From NCBI GenBank assembly GCA_037039925.1, contig JAXRKP010000279.1, positions 289,218 through 353,217 of the forward strand: a DNA stretch of 64,000 bases, in the 5' to 3' direction. Numbering within the stretch: position 1 is the first letter of the stretch; the number at the start of each line of letters is the position of its first letter. Below are positions 22,926 to 34,699 of the stretch, one piece after another. The notes beneath the pieces were generated by a model. It did not search any database. It had not been told where the DNA came from and was given only the letters and a program-made list of their open reading frames with translations. The stretch comes from Doris montereyensis. Lineage: Eukaryota; Mollusca; Gastropoda; Nudibranchia; Dorididae. Position numbers and translations under genes: made by a program.

Positions 22926-23884
22926 TCGCCAAAAAAAAAATTTCTGCCATAAACTTTTAGATAAATGATCTTTCTACCCGAATATACAAAGAGCAGAAAA
23001 TCAACCTTTTTGTCCCAAACTCGCCAGTCCTTGTTTGACTGTTACTTATGTTTATAATGTTTCATTCCATCTTTATTTTAATCAATTTTTTTTGTGTTGC
23101 TGGAAATTTTTATTGTTGAAAGCTTTGTTGAACTGTATACTGCTCAGTAATTATTTTTGAACTGTATACTGCTCAGGAATTATTTTGATTGAGTGAAAAA
23201 AATAAAGCTTCGTTGTATGCATTCAATTCTGTATGTTTTAAGAAAATGATTGTTTTTCCATTATGTGTGGAAAAAGTGGTATGAAATATGTATGTAGTGG
23301 TTGACTGATGGAGATCTGTTATTTGATATGTTTTCTTGCTTTTTACTCAAAGGCCATTCTTGTTAGCTCTCATTTCTGTTAAATCTATTATGATTCATCA
23401 TTACACTTTTCTTATCCTGTTATCACAAACTTTAGTTATTATCCATTGTCCCTTGGGTATGGGCATAGTTCTAGATGCAGAAATTTGGTTTTTGCATGAT
23501 CTATTGCTTCTAAAGCCAGCCTGTTCCTCTCTAAAGTACTGGTAAGTCATATTTCTTTCCTTTCACTCTTTCAGTCCTTTTACTTTGTGTTATCCTCTTA
23601 GTCCTCTTTGAGATTGTCGCATATGATCTATAGGTTTTAAACTTATGAAGATACCTTTTAGTTCAGAGTTAGGTTTTCAGCGACAGTCAATTACGCTCAT
23701 TCTGATGAAATGCAGTACTTTTCCCATTGCAGTTATACAAGTTGTGTTTTGTTTATTTTGAAAATGGGGATTGTTGTGTATGGGTTTTTGTTCTGTTTTG
23801 TTTTCTTCGAGAATGAAGGGAATTACGTTCATTGAAGTTTTGAAGACCCCTGCTCCCCCTTTCCCCTTTCCGTATCTTCCACAG
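22926..23884. other. Intron before cassette 5
   Basis: Contains a short tandem duplication of TGAACTGTATACTGCTCAG at 23131-23180 and an AATAAA at 23199-23204. No exon recognised. Confidence 0.5.
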
Positions 23885-24126
23885 GGTTATACCAAAATAG
23901 ATCTCACAGCGAAAAAGTAGGCCTAGTAGACACAAGCTGGAAAACATACGCCTGTCAGCCGTGCAAGAAATCTTTTGAGCGCGAAAGAGATTATCTTGGT
24001 CATATGAATACGCGGCATCTTCACAAGCGCCCTTATATTTGCAAGCTATGTGGAAAGTCCTTCGCTTATATCCAAAGTTTAAGAAGGCATAGAAGTTATA
24101 AGCACAAAATGCTAGAGGTGCAGTGA
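23885..24126 (+). CDS. Class 1 zinc-finger cassette 5
   Basis: Acceptor CGTATCTTCCACAG; phase bases GG give Gly. The frame lacks an early ATG, as expected for an internal splice product. Leader LYQNRSHSEKVGLVDTS, finger 1 CQPC, helix RERDYLG, H-x3-H; linker LHKRPYI; finger 2 CKLC, helix YIQSLRR, H-x4-H (HRSYKH); tail KMLEVQ and TGA. Intact. Helix 1 is related to cassettes 4 and 6. Only about 120 bases separate its stop from the next acceptor. Confidence 0.85.
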
Positions 24127-24247
24127 AACAGAATGTGACAAAATTTATGTCGTTTGAATGTAACGTGTGATGTACATGTGGTTATCATTTATTGGCCAAG
24201 TCTTCTGGATTGTGAAAGTCTGATAGTGATCATTGTTTCATCTACAG

Positions 24248-24561
24248 TTGCCTTTAAGTTGGCAGTGGAGGAAAGACACCGTTTTGGGTCTCGTCATAAT
24301 TCCACGTGGCCAGAGAAGACCTCATGTTTCATATGCAAGAACAGATTCAAGTGCTCACGTGATTTGGAGGGTCATATGAACAGTAAACACTATGGTGTCA
24401 AACCTCATACTTGTAAAATTTGTGGGAAGGGCTTCGCATACGCCCAAAGTTTACACCAGCACATGCAGAGATGTCACGCTGCCTTGCGTCGATCCCATCA
24501 GGCATCTACAAATACAGGAGAAGAGTCTGGGGGTAGCTTCAGTAATTCAGGCGGAATTTAA
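24248..24561 (+). CDS. Class 1 zinc-finger cassette 6
   Basis: Acceptor GTTTCATCTACAG; phase bases TT give Val. Leader of ~30 residues, finger 1 CFIC, helix CSRDLEG, H-x3-H; linker YGVKPHT; finger 2 CKIC, helix YAQSLHQ, H-x4-H (HMQRCH); then a 30-residue Ser/Gly-rich tail longer than in its neighbours. Intact to TAA. Close relative of cassettes 4 and 5. Confidence 0.85.
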
Positions 24562-24589
24562 CACAAACTCTTGTTGGCTTTGATCCATC

Positions 24590-24612
24590 TTTCCTCTCTC
24601 TCTCTCTCTCTG

Positions 24613-24692
<80 letters not shown>
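24590..24692 (+). repeat. (CT)n microsatellite
   Basis: About 100 bases of CT with two G interruptions, directly after cassette 6. The pyrimidine strand is the gene's sense strand. Confidence 0.95.
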
Positions 24693-24693
<1 letters not shown>

Positions 24694-24714
24694 GCTTATC
24701 TCTTTCGTTGCTGG

Positions 24715-24840
24715 TCAGCGGGCACTGCTAGGTCTTCTGTCCTTTCCCTCTCACTTTCACTTGACAGTCATCTTGCTGTTTCTTCTTAATTTACTCCGAA
24801 GTCACCGCATTTGACAGACAGGGTAACTTTCATTGAAAAC
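24715..24840 (+). repeat. Intronic element copy 2
   Basis: Head GCGGGCACTGCTAGGTC, pyrimidine tract CATCTTGCTGTTTCTTC, then TCACCGCATTTGACAGACAG and GTAACTTTCATTGAAAAC. Clearly the same element as the copies at 43054 and 45101. Confidence 0.85.
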
Positions 24841-25404
24841 TCCCTTGGCGACCCGTTTTTGACACATTTGAACGCTTCTTGGGTCTTTGTCACCTGTTGT
24901 AAAAAAAAAAGTTCCAAACGGTAGTTGTAACAATGCTGATAACTGACCAGTGTTTAATCCTGCACTTGTTGAATAGATATTGTAGAAAGTTAAGAAATGG
25001 GCAATTTATCATAAAATAACAAATTAAGAACCAGCAGAAGTCTCAATAATCCAATTAATGAAGTGTCTGCAGCACTCAGAACATGAACCAAAAAAAGGAT
25101 GGAGGTCAGAACTAGAAGTGGAAGAGGAAGAATACCTGGTCTTGCCAAAGCATACTCACACGCTAGAGAATTGACGAAGGCATGAGATGCTTCCTTCATT
25201 GTTGTCTGTCAGCTTAAGCCATTTCCCTCAGTGAAAATTGTTAAGTGGTGCCTTTTTCATATTCTTGGGATGTAGCTGAAAGATAATGTTTTTGTCGTTA
25301 GCCAAGACAGGATTCCTTAAAAGATCCTCTGATTAGCCAATGCAGGACTATTTGGTTTTTATCAACGTCTTGATCACTCCAGCCAGTGTTTTTCTTGTCT
25401 GCAG
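24841..25404. other. Intron before cassette 7
   Basis: No exon recognised; a minus-strand 69-residue frame at 24990-25199 has no recognisable domain. Confidence 0.5.
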
Positions 25405-25621
25405 GTGCCAGATGCTGGTCTAAGTTTGTCTGTGAACTATGCTGGAAGCCATGCCGTGATCGTACGCACCTTAAAGAGCATCTTAATAGTGTCCACCTTA
25501 ATTTGGTTGATTACCCTGCAGTTTTTGTGGGAAGAAGTTTCCTTATAAACGAAATGCCAATCGTCATGAACTTACATGCAGAATGTTATCACAGTTTGAA
25601 AAAGGATCTAAATCTAAATAA
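25405..25621 (+). CDS. Class 1 zinc-finger cassette 7 (one frameshift)
   Basis: Acceptor TTTTCTTGTCTGCAG; phase bases GT give Gly. Finger 1 CELC, WKPC, helix DRTHLKE, H-x4-H is in frame. At TACCCTGCAG (25516) one base appears to be missing; in the shifted frame finger 2 is CSFC, GKKF, helix YKRNANR, HELTC, with a charged tail and TAA at 25619. As printed, the protein would run on through unrelated sequence. Assembly error in a T run or a recent mutation. The conserved Phe of finger 1 is Cys here, as in cassettes 8-10. Confidence 0.7.
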
Positions 25622-25845
25622 AAGTGCATATAGTTATTTGTTAGTTTTGTGTGGTCACATTGTGATTTTGTGCTAGGAAGGTGGTGGATAGTCTTGGTTT
25701 TGCTAAAGGTTGTGGTTTTTTGGTCATCCTAGCTTTGTCTTGTGCCCGTAGTCTGAGTGTGTCATGTTATCAAATCTGTACTTCTGTGTTACATACATTC
25801 CATCACTTCATATGGCTAAAACGGCATTTCCGTCTTTTGATGCAG

Positions 25846-26033
25846 GTACTGGATATCACAGGTATCAATGTGGGTATTGTGGACGTCACTGTCACCATCG
25901 GAGTCATTTGGAAGAACATGTTAGGGCTGTTCACTATGGGATACAACAGTTTTCTTGTCATCATTGTGGCAAGAAATTTAGATACAAGCGCAATATGGTA
26001 TATCATTGTATGATGTGTAAAGACAAAAGCTAG
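25846..26033 (+). CDS. Class 1 zinc-finger cassette 8
   Basis: Acceptor CGTCTTTTGATGCAG; phase bases GT give Gly. Short leader TGYHRYQ, finger 1 CGYC, GRHC, helix HRSHLEE, H-x4-H; linker YGIQQFS; finger 2 CHHC, helix YKRNMVY, H-x3-C (HCMMC); tail KDKS, TAG. Intact. Cassettes 8, 9 and 10 share helix 1 and the Cys in place of the usual Phe, and lie within 780 bases of one another, so they are recent tandem copies. Confidence 0.85.
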
Positions 26034-26198
26034 GATTGGTGAGGTGTGACGATGATAATATGTGAGTCTGTTGCATATGAATATGATTTGGGTAATATGT
26101 GGCCTGGTTTCAGACATATCTCAAATAGTTTAGGGTTTGCCTTCTCCAAAGTCTCAGCTCCCTGACTACTGACTGTCACTTGCCCTTTCAATCGACAG

Positions 26199-26383
26199 GT
26201 TATCGAATTCACCACAAGTATGAGTGTCAATTCTGCGGACGTCTTTGCCACCATCGTAGTCATCTGGAAGAGCACATTAATGCCGTACACCATGGGATTC
26301 AGAAATATTCCTGTGAAATTTGTGGGCACAAGTTTTCATATAAACGTTCAATGGTTTACCATAGGAGAATTGCGCACAGATGA
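26199..26383 (+). CDS. Class 1 zinc-finger cassette 9
   Basis: Acceptor CCCTTTCAATCGACAG; phase bases GT give Gly. Leader YRIHHKYE, finger 1 CQFC, GRLC, helix HRSHLEE (identical to cassette 8), H-x4-H; linker HGIQKYS; finger 2 CEIC, helix YKRSMVY, H-x4-H (HRRIAH), TGA two codons later. Intact. Confidence 0.85.
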
Positions 26384-26432
26384 TGATTTCAGTATGAACA
26401 GGATACAACATATTACCCTTTTTCCTTCCCAG

Positions 26433-26623
26433 GTTCAGGGTTTTCCCGATTTGAGTGTAAGCTTTGTGGACTGCGTTGTCATCATCGGAACCATTTGGAA
26501 GAACACACAGTTGCAGTTCATAGTCGGATACTCAGGTTTTCCTGTAGCTATTGTGGGAAGAATTTTGCCTACAAAAAGAACTTAGTTCGCCACACCAAAC
26601 TGTGCTTTTTCAAGAACAGATGA
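26433..26623 (+). CDS. Class 1 zinc-finger cassette 10
   Basis: Acceptor CCCTTTTTCCTTCCCAG; phase bases GT give Gly. Leader SGFSRFE, finger 1 CKLC, GLRC, helix HRNHLEE, H-x4-H; linker SRILRFS; finger 2 CSYC, helix YKKNLVR, H-x3-C (HTKLC), tail FFKNR, TGA. Intact; no long ATG-initiated frame, so easily missed. Helix position 2 of finger 1 differs from cassettes 8 and 9 (Asn for Ser). Confidence 0.85.
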
Positions 26624-27330
26624 GATCTTAATTTTCCCTTTTTGCTTTCGGTTGTCCTGGACTTTATTTTGTATTCTTTGAGTTGCGATTCTTTTTGTTT
26701 TAGTTTGGAATTTGTGGCCTGTATCAGTTTTTTGTCTCAAAAAATAGTTTTTGTGACAGTTGATATTGCAAGGATTACATTCAGTTGTAGTTTAATGTAG
26801 GGAAACTCAACAATTTTGTCTCTGGTGACATGGCAGTGGCAGAGGAAACTTTTTCAAGATATGGCTGTGTTTAGTTTGTTGTTTTAGGGGGTCGTTTGGT
26901 TTTTTGTTTGTAGTGTTTGCTCATTTGTTTTTCAAAATACTAACTCCGGTAATAAGAAAAGATCATATTTTATAAGCCCGGGATGGTTTATGGGCACTTT
27001 TTCAAATGTCTTTCATTTTGTTTCCTCTTAATTCACCCTGACATCACCTCACATCATGGACGGAATATATTTCAATAAAAATAAGCAGATCCTGACAATA
27101 ACCTCCTTCACCAGTCTCTTCCATTATCTGTTTTCAAAACTTCAATGTTATCAAGGAGTTTGGTTTGTTCTTTGTTTGTTTTGTTCGCTTGTTTTTTTCT
27201 TATGTTGAAAGATAGGAAGTTATGAAAGGAATGGAATTTGCACTGCTTTATTCAAATAAGTTCATATGCTGTATCAGCAATGCATATATTTCAAAGCAAA
27301 GCTGAAAAGTGGTTTTTCTTTTTTCTTCAG
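26624..27330. other. Intron before cassette 11
   Basis: Contains a partial intronic element (below) and its AATAAA at 27075-27080. No exon recognised. Confidence 0.5.
27007..27083 (+). repeat. Intronic element copy 3 (partial)
   Basis: Right half only: GTCTTTCATTTTGTTTCCTC, TTAATTCACCCTGACATCAC, then a weak palindrome and ATATTTCAATAAAAATAAG. Confidence 0.75.
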
Positions 27331-27524
27331 ATTTCTGGCGGTACAAGTTTCAGTGTGATATTTGTCAGAAGAGGGTGCGCTCCTCTTGGGAATTGCGTGA
27401 TCATAAAAACAGCATTCATTTAAAGGTCTTTGCCTTTTCATGCCAGAATTGTGGTCGGCGGTTTGCATACAAACGAAGTTTCAAAAGGCATTGTCAGTCT
27501 GCTTGTTGCATAACCAAATCATGA
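27331..27524 (+). CDS. Class 1 zinc-finger cassette 11
   Basis: Acceptor GTTTTTCTTTTTTCTTCAG; phase bases AT give Asp. Leader FWRYKFQ, finger 1 CDIC, helix SSWELRD, H-x4-H (HKNSIH); linker LKVFAFS; finger 2 CQNC, helix YKRSFKR, H and Cys residues (HCQSACC); tail ITKS, TGA. Intact. It carries Val at the usual finger 1 Phe position. Confidence 0.85.
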
Positions 27525-27919
27525 TCTTTATCGAATTTGAATCGTTATGGTCATGTACATACAATTAGAATTCTATTTCTTGTGTAAAATAGGAGGAAAT
27601 CGATGTAAACCATAATTAGCCTGCTCTATTCTGAAATACTTTCTTAACCTAACTTCATACTCAGTGAGGTAGTTTTACAAATGCTGTGGCTCAGATTTTC
27701 CTAGATGTTTGTATGTATGTGTGTTTTGTCCAATCTTTCAGTGACGGTAACATTCCGGTCCTTTATTTGGTTGCTTTCTTTTACAGGTTTAGTGTTCGGT
27801 TGTTTTTAAAGTCAAATGTGACAAGTTACCTTGTCATCCCCTTTCCATGCCATGATGTTATGATGTCCTTTTTATAAGTTATTTGCTCACGGGATGGATG
27901 TATGGCAAGACTTTTCTAT
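27525..27919. other. 3' flank of cassette 11
   Basis: No exon recognised. Confidence 0.45.
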
Positions 27920-27922
27920 GGA

Positions 27923-28036
27923 TGGGTTAGATCCTGCTTATTTCCTTTCCCTATTTCATATATCTTTTTATCTTACTGTTTCTTCTTAATTGTACCTGAA
28001 ATCACCGCATATGGTGGACATGGTATATTCTAATGA
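27923..28036 (+). repeat. Intronic element copy 4
   Basis: Pyrimidine tract with ATCTTACTGTTTCTTC, then GAAATCACCGCATATGGTGG and ACATGGTATATTCTAATG. Head missing. Only ~35 bases upstream of the cassette 12 acceptor, the closest spacing seen. Confidence 0.8.
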
Positions 28037-28071
28037 TTCTTAAAAGTCTCTTTTCTCGTGCACCATGGCAG

Positions 28072-28278
28072 ATCAACACAGCTATGGTAAATGGACTTGC
28101 GATATTTGTGGAAGGTTCCTCCAGAACGGGTTCCATCTGCGAGACCATATCAACAGTGTCCACTTCAGACAGCTCCTTACGCCTGTGCAGGCTGTGGCAA
28201 AAGTTTGCTTACAAAAGAAACATGGTGCGACATAATCTGCGGTGTGGACGCTCATATTCCCTTCAATCATTGTCCTGA
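28072..28278 (+). CDS. Class 1 zinc-finger cassette 12 (two frameshifts)
   Basis: Acceptor CGTGCACCATGGCAG; phase bases AT give Asp. Finger 1 CDIC, helix NGFHLRD, H-x4-H (HINSVH) in frame. After CACTTCAG (28165) the frame shifts: finger 2's CAGCGK is in a second frame and its FAYKRNMVRHNLRC in a third, the break being at GGCAAAAG where one more A would join them. The third frame ends CGRSYSLQSLS at TGA. As printed no single frame encodes both fingers. Homopolymer position of the second break suggests assembly error. Confidence 0.65.
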   Translation: MNTAMVNGLAIFVEGSSRTGSICETISTVSTSDSSLRLCRLWQKFAYKRNMVRHNLRCGRSYSLQSLS

Positions 28279-29184
<906 letters not shown>

Positions 29185-29278
29185 GAGAGTGAGATTAGAT
29201 AAACTTGTAGGTCTTGACTAGATATGCATTCTAGACAATATAGATTCTAAATTGGTGTAAATGTGGGGCCCTTTGTAG

Positions 29279-29404
29279 ATGCTACTGGTAGGTCCTTCTT
29301 TCCTTTCACTCTTTCACTTCTCTTTTATCTTGCTGTTACCTCTTAATACACCCTGAGATCGCCACATGTGGTGTGGTGGTAGCAGTATTTTTCAATTAAA
29401 CAAG
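29279..29404 (+). repeat. Intronic element copy 6
   Basis: Starts TGCTACTGGTAGGTCC, then TTTCACTCTTTCACTTC, ATCTTGCTGTTACCTC, ATACACCCTGAGATCGCC and the palindrome CCACATGTGG, ending TTTTCAATTAAACAAG. About 300 bases before cassette 13. Confidence 0.85.
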
Positions 29405-29698
29405 ACTTTAAGATCCCTGGTCTTCTGTGCTCTTTGTACTGTTGGTCCCTATTGGATTGTTAATTTTGTTACGTGATCTTTATCAATCTATCTATCTATC
29501 TATCTAATATCTTTCTCTGACAACCATTTTAAAGTCACCTAAATGAATGTCAATGAATGTAAGTTGCGAGTTGTAAGAAACTTGATTAAAAGTTGAAAGG
29601 TGAGAAGGCTGGTTTTATTTGTACATGTCAGATTCATGAACTTCAAATCTTCCTCAGCAACATTAGGAAAAAAAACTGGAAATTCTTTCTCTTTCCAG

Positions 29699-29910
29699 AT
29701 AAAGACTTGCCATCGCTCCTGTTTCGCCTTGCGTGTCATATCTGTGGCAAAAAATTTCCAAAGAAATACCATCTCAATGATCATATGAACAGTGTTCATT
29801 ACAATATCGCTCCCTATGAGTGTGAACATTGTGGCAAAAAATATCCCTATAAAGCCAGCTTGGTCAGGCACCAACGACACAGCTGTTTCTCTGGAAAGTA
29901 CACATCCTAA
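29699..29910 (+). CDS. Class 1 zinc-finger cassette 13
   Basis: Acceptor TTCTTTCTCTTTCCAG; phase bases AT give Asp. Leader KDLPSLLFRLA, finger 1 CHIC, helix KKYHLND, H-x4-H (HMNSVH); linker YNIAPYE; finger 2 CEHC, helix YKASLVR, H then HSC; tail FSGKYTS, TAA. Intact. Pairs with cassette 14 by helix 1 (x-x-Y-H-L-N-x). Confidence 0.85.
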
Positions 29911-30154
29911 AGCTAACATTAACAGTAACAGTCTCTTGAGCTGGGGAATTGCTGTCATTTTGGGCCCACAGGATTTGCTGGCTTGTATTTAGTGTTGTGG
30001 CACCTTATAACATCCTGTCATATGCATTGTTCTGACAGTTTTTCACTTCTATGTGTCTTTCTGGGTCATGTTTGTTCATTGTTTTGTTTTGTGTTTTATT
30101 TTCGGTTTCCTCTTTAGTTTTTCTGTCCTATCTATGCCTTATATATGTTTCCAG

Positions 30155-30342
30155 GTATTGCCAAGTGGCCTTGCTGGATGTGTAAAAAGACGTTTAGTCA
30201 GAGATATCATCTCAATGAACATGTGGATGGGGTGCACCGCAAGTTGATGGGCTGCGTGTGTCCTGTGTGTGGGAAAGCATTTTCGTACCGAAAGAATTTG
30301 AATCGACACATGGTCAACTATCACTTATCGTACAAGTTCTAG
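30155..30342 (+). CDS. Class 1 zinc-finger cassette 14
   Basis: Acceptor ATATATGTTTCCAG; phase bases GT give Gly. Very short leader IAKWP, finger 1 CWMC, helix QRYHLNE, H-x4-H; linker RKLMGCV; finger 2 CPVC, helix YRKNLNR, H-x4-H (HMVNYH); tail LSYKF, TAG. Intact. Probable sister of cassette 13. Confidence 0.85.
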
Positions 30343-30760
30343 ATTCTGGAATGTGTTATACATTTGTACTTCTTTTGTTTTACTGTTTCTAATTTTTACG
30401 GAGGTTTTTTGTGTGGGTGGGAGGCTAAAGGTATTATATGTTTCCGACCTGCCCCATAAATTTACACTGGATTGAACGTGATTGGAGTTTTGCCTATTGC
30501 TATTAGCTATAGAGGTTAGACCTTTGGGCTTTGCCCTTTTTATTGTTTGTTGTTTTTTTAAAAACAGATTATCATCTGTAAGGGCACTCTCCCTTCTGTT
30601 TGTCCTCAAACATTTCTTTGTTATAGCAATGAGAAAGGCACACTCCATCCATTGGCTTGCAGTCCGTATGTGTGGTGAGACCTTTAGTTCTTGAATTGTG
30701 AGATGCATTGTTAGATCTATCACTATCATAGCTCTTACTGCCTGCTTCCGTTTTTCACAG
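30343..30760. other. Intron before cassette 15
   Basis: No exon recognised. Confidence 0.5.
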
Positions 30761-30966
30761 ATCGGGCTTCTTCCTCACGCTATAGAGATCCATGTCGCTA
30801 CTGTGGGAAGCATTTCACCAGCTCCTTTCATCTGAAGGAACACATCGTCTCTAAGCACCTCAAAATAAGCGCCTATTCCTGTCAACATTGTCTCAAAAGT
30901 TTTTGTTACAAAAGAAGTTATAATCGCCATCTCATTTATTGCCGCATGAAACTCGAGTCCACTTGA
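30761..30966 (+). CDS. Class 1 zinc-finger cassette 15
   Basis: Acceptor CCGTTTTTCACAG; phase bases AT give Asp. Leader RASSSRYRDP, finger 1 CRYC, helix SSFHLKE, H-x4-H (HIVSKH); linker LKISAYS; finger 2 CQHC, helix YKRSYNR, H-x4-C (HLIYC); tail RMKLEST, TGA. Intact, no long ATG-initiated frame. Confidence 0.85.
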
Positions 30967-31416
30967 TGTGATGAATTATACGGTCTTATCTTTAGTGGGA
31001 AAAGTTTCATTCCATTTTAATTGATCTTGTTATTGCATTATGCTCATGTTATGGATCTAACATAAAACTTCTTCTACCTCTACAAAAAAAAGTCTTATTT
31101 TGTGATCTTCTTTCTTGCTTTATTTGGTATTCTGCCTCCTCATTGTTTTCATGCTGTCCATAGCTTTCTTATTTATGTTATCATTGTGAGAAATTCATTG
31201 TCTGAAGTTTTTCCTAAGCAATATCTGTTTTTTGTAATTGTAAAACTTAGTTGCATCCAGTAGGGCTCAGGCAGAGGTCAGACATTTCTGTTGTGAGTTA
31301 ACTTGTGTATTACCAATTGAAGCATCGGTTGGTTGAGTTTATGTCGTCATGATTTGTTTTCACTATCTGGTTTCAAGGCATTGAAGACCCTGTTGTTCTT
31401 GGTCTCTTCTCCCCAG
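30967..31416. other. Intron before cassette 16
   Basis: No exon recognised. Confidence 0.5.
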
Positions 31417-31622
31417 AGTCAGTCAAACGAAGAAAGTATCCATGCGAATACTGTGGCAAAATGTTTGGCGATGCCTATCATGCAAGGGATCATAAAAACA
31501 GTGTGCATTTCAAAATTTTCCCATTTTCATGTAATGCCTGTGGTAAATTTTTTGCCTACAAATGTAGTCTGAAACGGCATATTCTTATGTGTCCACAAAC
31601 GAAACCTTTGTCAAGCGAGTAG
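31417..31622 (+). CDS. Class 1 zinc-finger cassette 16
   Basis: Acceptor GGTCTCTTCTCCCCAG; phase bases AG give Glu. Leader SVKRRKYP, finger 1 CEYC, helix DAYHARD, H-x4-H (HKNSVH); linker FKIFPFS; finger 2 CNAC, helix YKCSLKR, H-x3-C (HILMC); tail PQTKPLSSE, TAG. Intact. AATAAA at 31937-31942. Close to cassette 17 (same G-K-x-F-G-D-x-Y-H core). The array then has a 3-kb gap. Confidence 0.85.
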
Positions 31623-33000
31623 GCCTACATGTACATGTCAAAAGCTATCCGTGGGAGGAGAGAAGGGTGACGAGGGCATTGTAGTTTGACCATTTATTTC
31701 TTTGTCTGTAAGGAAGATTGTTACGAGGTACATGTATTTTTGTGTGGAGAGGAATTTGTTTTCTTAAAATTATCTCTCTTTGTAGCTTGTATATATTGTC
31801 CTGATTATAGTTTTAAGCTGAATTGGCTAACTTAACTTAACTGTCAAATTGAGCAGAGTAAGCATCGCTGTCTTGTGTGTTGCAGATCACCCTCATTAGA
31901 TGTTATTGTTTGGTATATTTGTCTCTGTATCATCTGAATAAACCCAACCTAGTATATTCTTTTTTATGATTTTCTCTGTCACAAAATCAAATGTTACAAG
32001 GTGAGGCATCTTACAGATACTTCTCTTACTGGTTAAGATAGACACCATGTAATTGGTTGCTGCATAGAATAATAATACTAACACTACTATAGTCGATTGA
32101 TATGTCGCTCTCATATCTGATATCTCATTACATATATAGGCCCCAATTAAATTTATTCCTTTCAAGTGTTGTTTATCAGTTTTTCATACTTTTGTTTAGA
32201 CTGTCATTGTTTTCATGTTACCATTTGTAAAATTTCAAGTTTCTATCATGTAATTGTAATGCAAACATCCATACCTTGAAAAGCTGAAACTAGTTCCACT
32301 ATTACATGCAGCTATATGTTTTAATAAACCATTAGCGCACAATTAGAGAAGAGCAACGTTTCCTGCTGGAAACTGATTGATTGTTTGGTGGGGTTTCTTT
32401 GTTTTTGGTTTTTTGTATCAATTGAAAGGAGTGTTGGAGTTTTAAAATGATTTTTATATCAAAATGTTTCTCACTTTTATATGAATTTTGTTATTACTCA
32501 TGTACAACTGTGTATTAATTTGTTAACATGTTCTGCATTAATGTTATGGGTAAGAATGTTAAATTGCGAAATACATGTATATGTCAAAATGACACTCAAT
32601 TGAGAGGTGAAAGAAAAATAATATGTGGATGTAAAGTGTTTGTGGAAAACTGTTACATGAGCAAGTGCAGTGTGTGGTTTTGCTGAATTACTGAACTTGG
32701 TTTTGTTTGTTTTACTATGACTGATGTGCCAAGGGCGTAAGACTATTTTCAGGCATATGTTGTTGATAATGCCAGTTTGTTCTTATCGTTTTATTACCAA
32801 TAAACATTTTCCATTGTTTTGTATTAACTCTACGCCTAAGAGCATTCGTTTCTTTTTGTTCATGTTATTGTCTTTCAGTCATGGTGATGTGACACGTGTT
32901 CAAACAATGGTGTTGTCCCATGTTTGTATGTTACGTTCACTGTCTTGTCTGTTGTCTTAGCCTTCTCTTTATAGCATAGTCCAGCTGACACAGTTCTCGC
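31623..33000. other. Cassette-free gap, left part
   Basis: No exon recognised; AT-rich with several AATAAA words. A minus-strand 89-residue frame at 31896-32165 has no recognisable domain. Confidence 0.45.
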
Positions 33001-33935
33001 GGACGGTTGGTGGGTGTTGCATGTACATAAATGTACTGACTGGTACTAGTAGGTCCTGCTTTTTTCCTTTTTCTCTGGCACTTACCTTGTATCTTACCGT
33101 TTCCTCTAAATTCACCTTCACATCACGGCATATTGTGCACACAGTAAATTTTGAAGAAATAAATGTACTACACTCGCCTTGCTTTTCTCTTGTTTGGTTG
33201 TCCTATTTTTTTCCTTTCTCCTTTTTACCTATCTTTCATCTTATTTCCTCTTAAATTATCTTAAGATCACCACATATGATGGACAGGGTAAATGGCAATG
33301 AATCAAACATAAAGTAAAGCGGTCAGTGGTCTCTGCTGGTAATTCCTACTTTTCGTTAACTTAAATTTTATGTTCGATTCCTCTTAAATCACATGAGACC
33401 ACTGCGAGTAAATATAATTAATCCATTCTACGGCTTTTTCTCTTGCATTTGTATCCTTCTTCATTTCATAAAATGCGTTTGTAACTACTCGCACCTTACT
33501 GCTCCAAATCAAATGGAAACATATATAAGACTTTCTACCATGAACTTATTGAAGGTTGGTGTGTGATGGGCACTACTGGAAAATGTTACGATTTTGTTTT
33601 CATTCACTACTTTTCCCCCATTCATGTCTATTATGTTGCTGCTTCATCTTAATCTTAATTAATGCGGTTCCTGAGCTCACCGCATGTGATGGGTGGGGAT
33701 TATTAGAATCACATAAAGAAGCGCCTGCATCTTATATTCTCATGATGGGCGGTTGCCGGGCGGTGCTGGTTGGTCCTACTTCTTTTCTTTCATTCTTTCA
33801 CTTATCTTCTTAATTTATTCTGAGATCATCGCAATGGTGGATGGTCAATTTCAATGAAACAAAGAAACATATTCTCATCTTGCTTCTCTTTGTTATACTT
33901 CCAAACTCACCACACATGGTGGATAGGATTAATGT
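33001..33935 (+). repeat. Cluster of six intronic elements (copies 7-12)
   Basis: Six same-orientation copies in under 1 kb: 33001-33160 (head GGTTGGTGGGTGTTG, split by an insertion), 33195-33310 (CTTAAGATCACCACATATGA then TGGACAGGGTAAA), 33330-33425 (diverged), 33551-33715 (diverged; TCACCGCATGTGATGGG), 33749-33864 (GCGGTGCTGGTTGGTCC through TTTCAATGAAACAAAG) and 33888-33935 (right part; CACCACACATGGTGG). The cluster lies in the longest cassette-free gap, between cassettes 16 and 17. Confidence 0.8.
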
Positions 33936-34699
33936 TTTTATACAAGACAAGTCAATCAGACATGCATTAGAATGGAAATTGAAGTCATACGGTATATTGA
34001 CAATTTACATGTCTTGACAACTTCATTTGTAGGCCTTATTATAAGTATCACTCTACAACAGCTAATTATCCTCTTATTCTTATTTAATTGTATTTAGTAG
34101 TCAATGGCTTCACACTTTATGTTGCCCGTGTTGTTGTTGTTTTTTTTGGGGGGGGGGGTTAAAGAAGGGGCGGGGGTGATTTTAACATAACGACGTCTTG
34201 TGTGTTATCTTTATCTTTTGATCCTTTTCCCTTTTAATTTTGACATTTTTCTCCCTCCTTTCTTCCATTTCCATCATTGTGTCTGACGTTACTTCACAGT
34301 CACGGGATAAGTTTTCCTTCCCGTTCGTCGTGTTTATTCTCGATTCTTCTACTTCTCTTGACTGCCGGTACTGATCTGTGTACTGTAATTGTCTGAGGTA
34401 GCTGCTATGATTGGAGATGCGTTTTTTAAGCTACTACTAGAGAAGCCAGTCGAGTGGTACATTGCCGGTTATTAATTTCATATCGTGGACTGTGGTGTGT
34501 TGGAAAAATGAATTGGTCTATGCGAGTATACCCACATTTGTTTGTCAAGTTTTCTTGGATGTATGTCTGTCTCTCACTATATCTATCTATCTCTATCTCT
34601 CTTTCTCGTGATCTATCTTTAGGTAGACCAACCGTATAATAAGCTCATGTACAACTTCTTTTTCTGACTTCGAACCGCTTCTACGTGTCTTTTCCCCAG
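33936..34699. other. Intron before cassette 17
   Basis: G-run at 34148-34159 and a short tetranucleotide-like TCTA run near 34580-34600. No exon recognised. Confidence 0.45.

Noticed and set aside
22515..22952. 145-residue open frame
   Set aside because: Lies in repeat R2 and is not kept in the second copy at 51422-52180.
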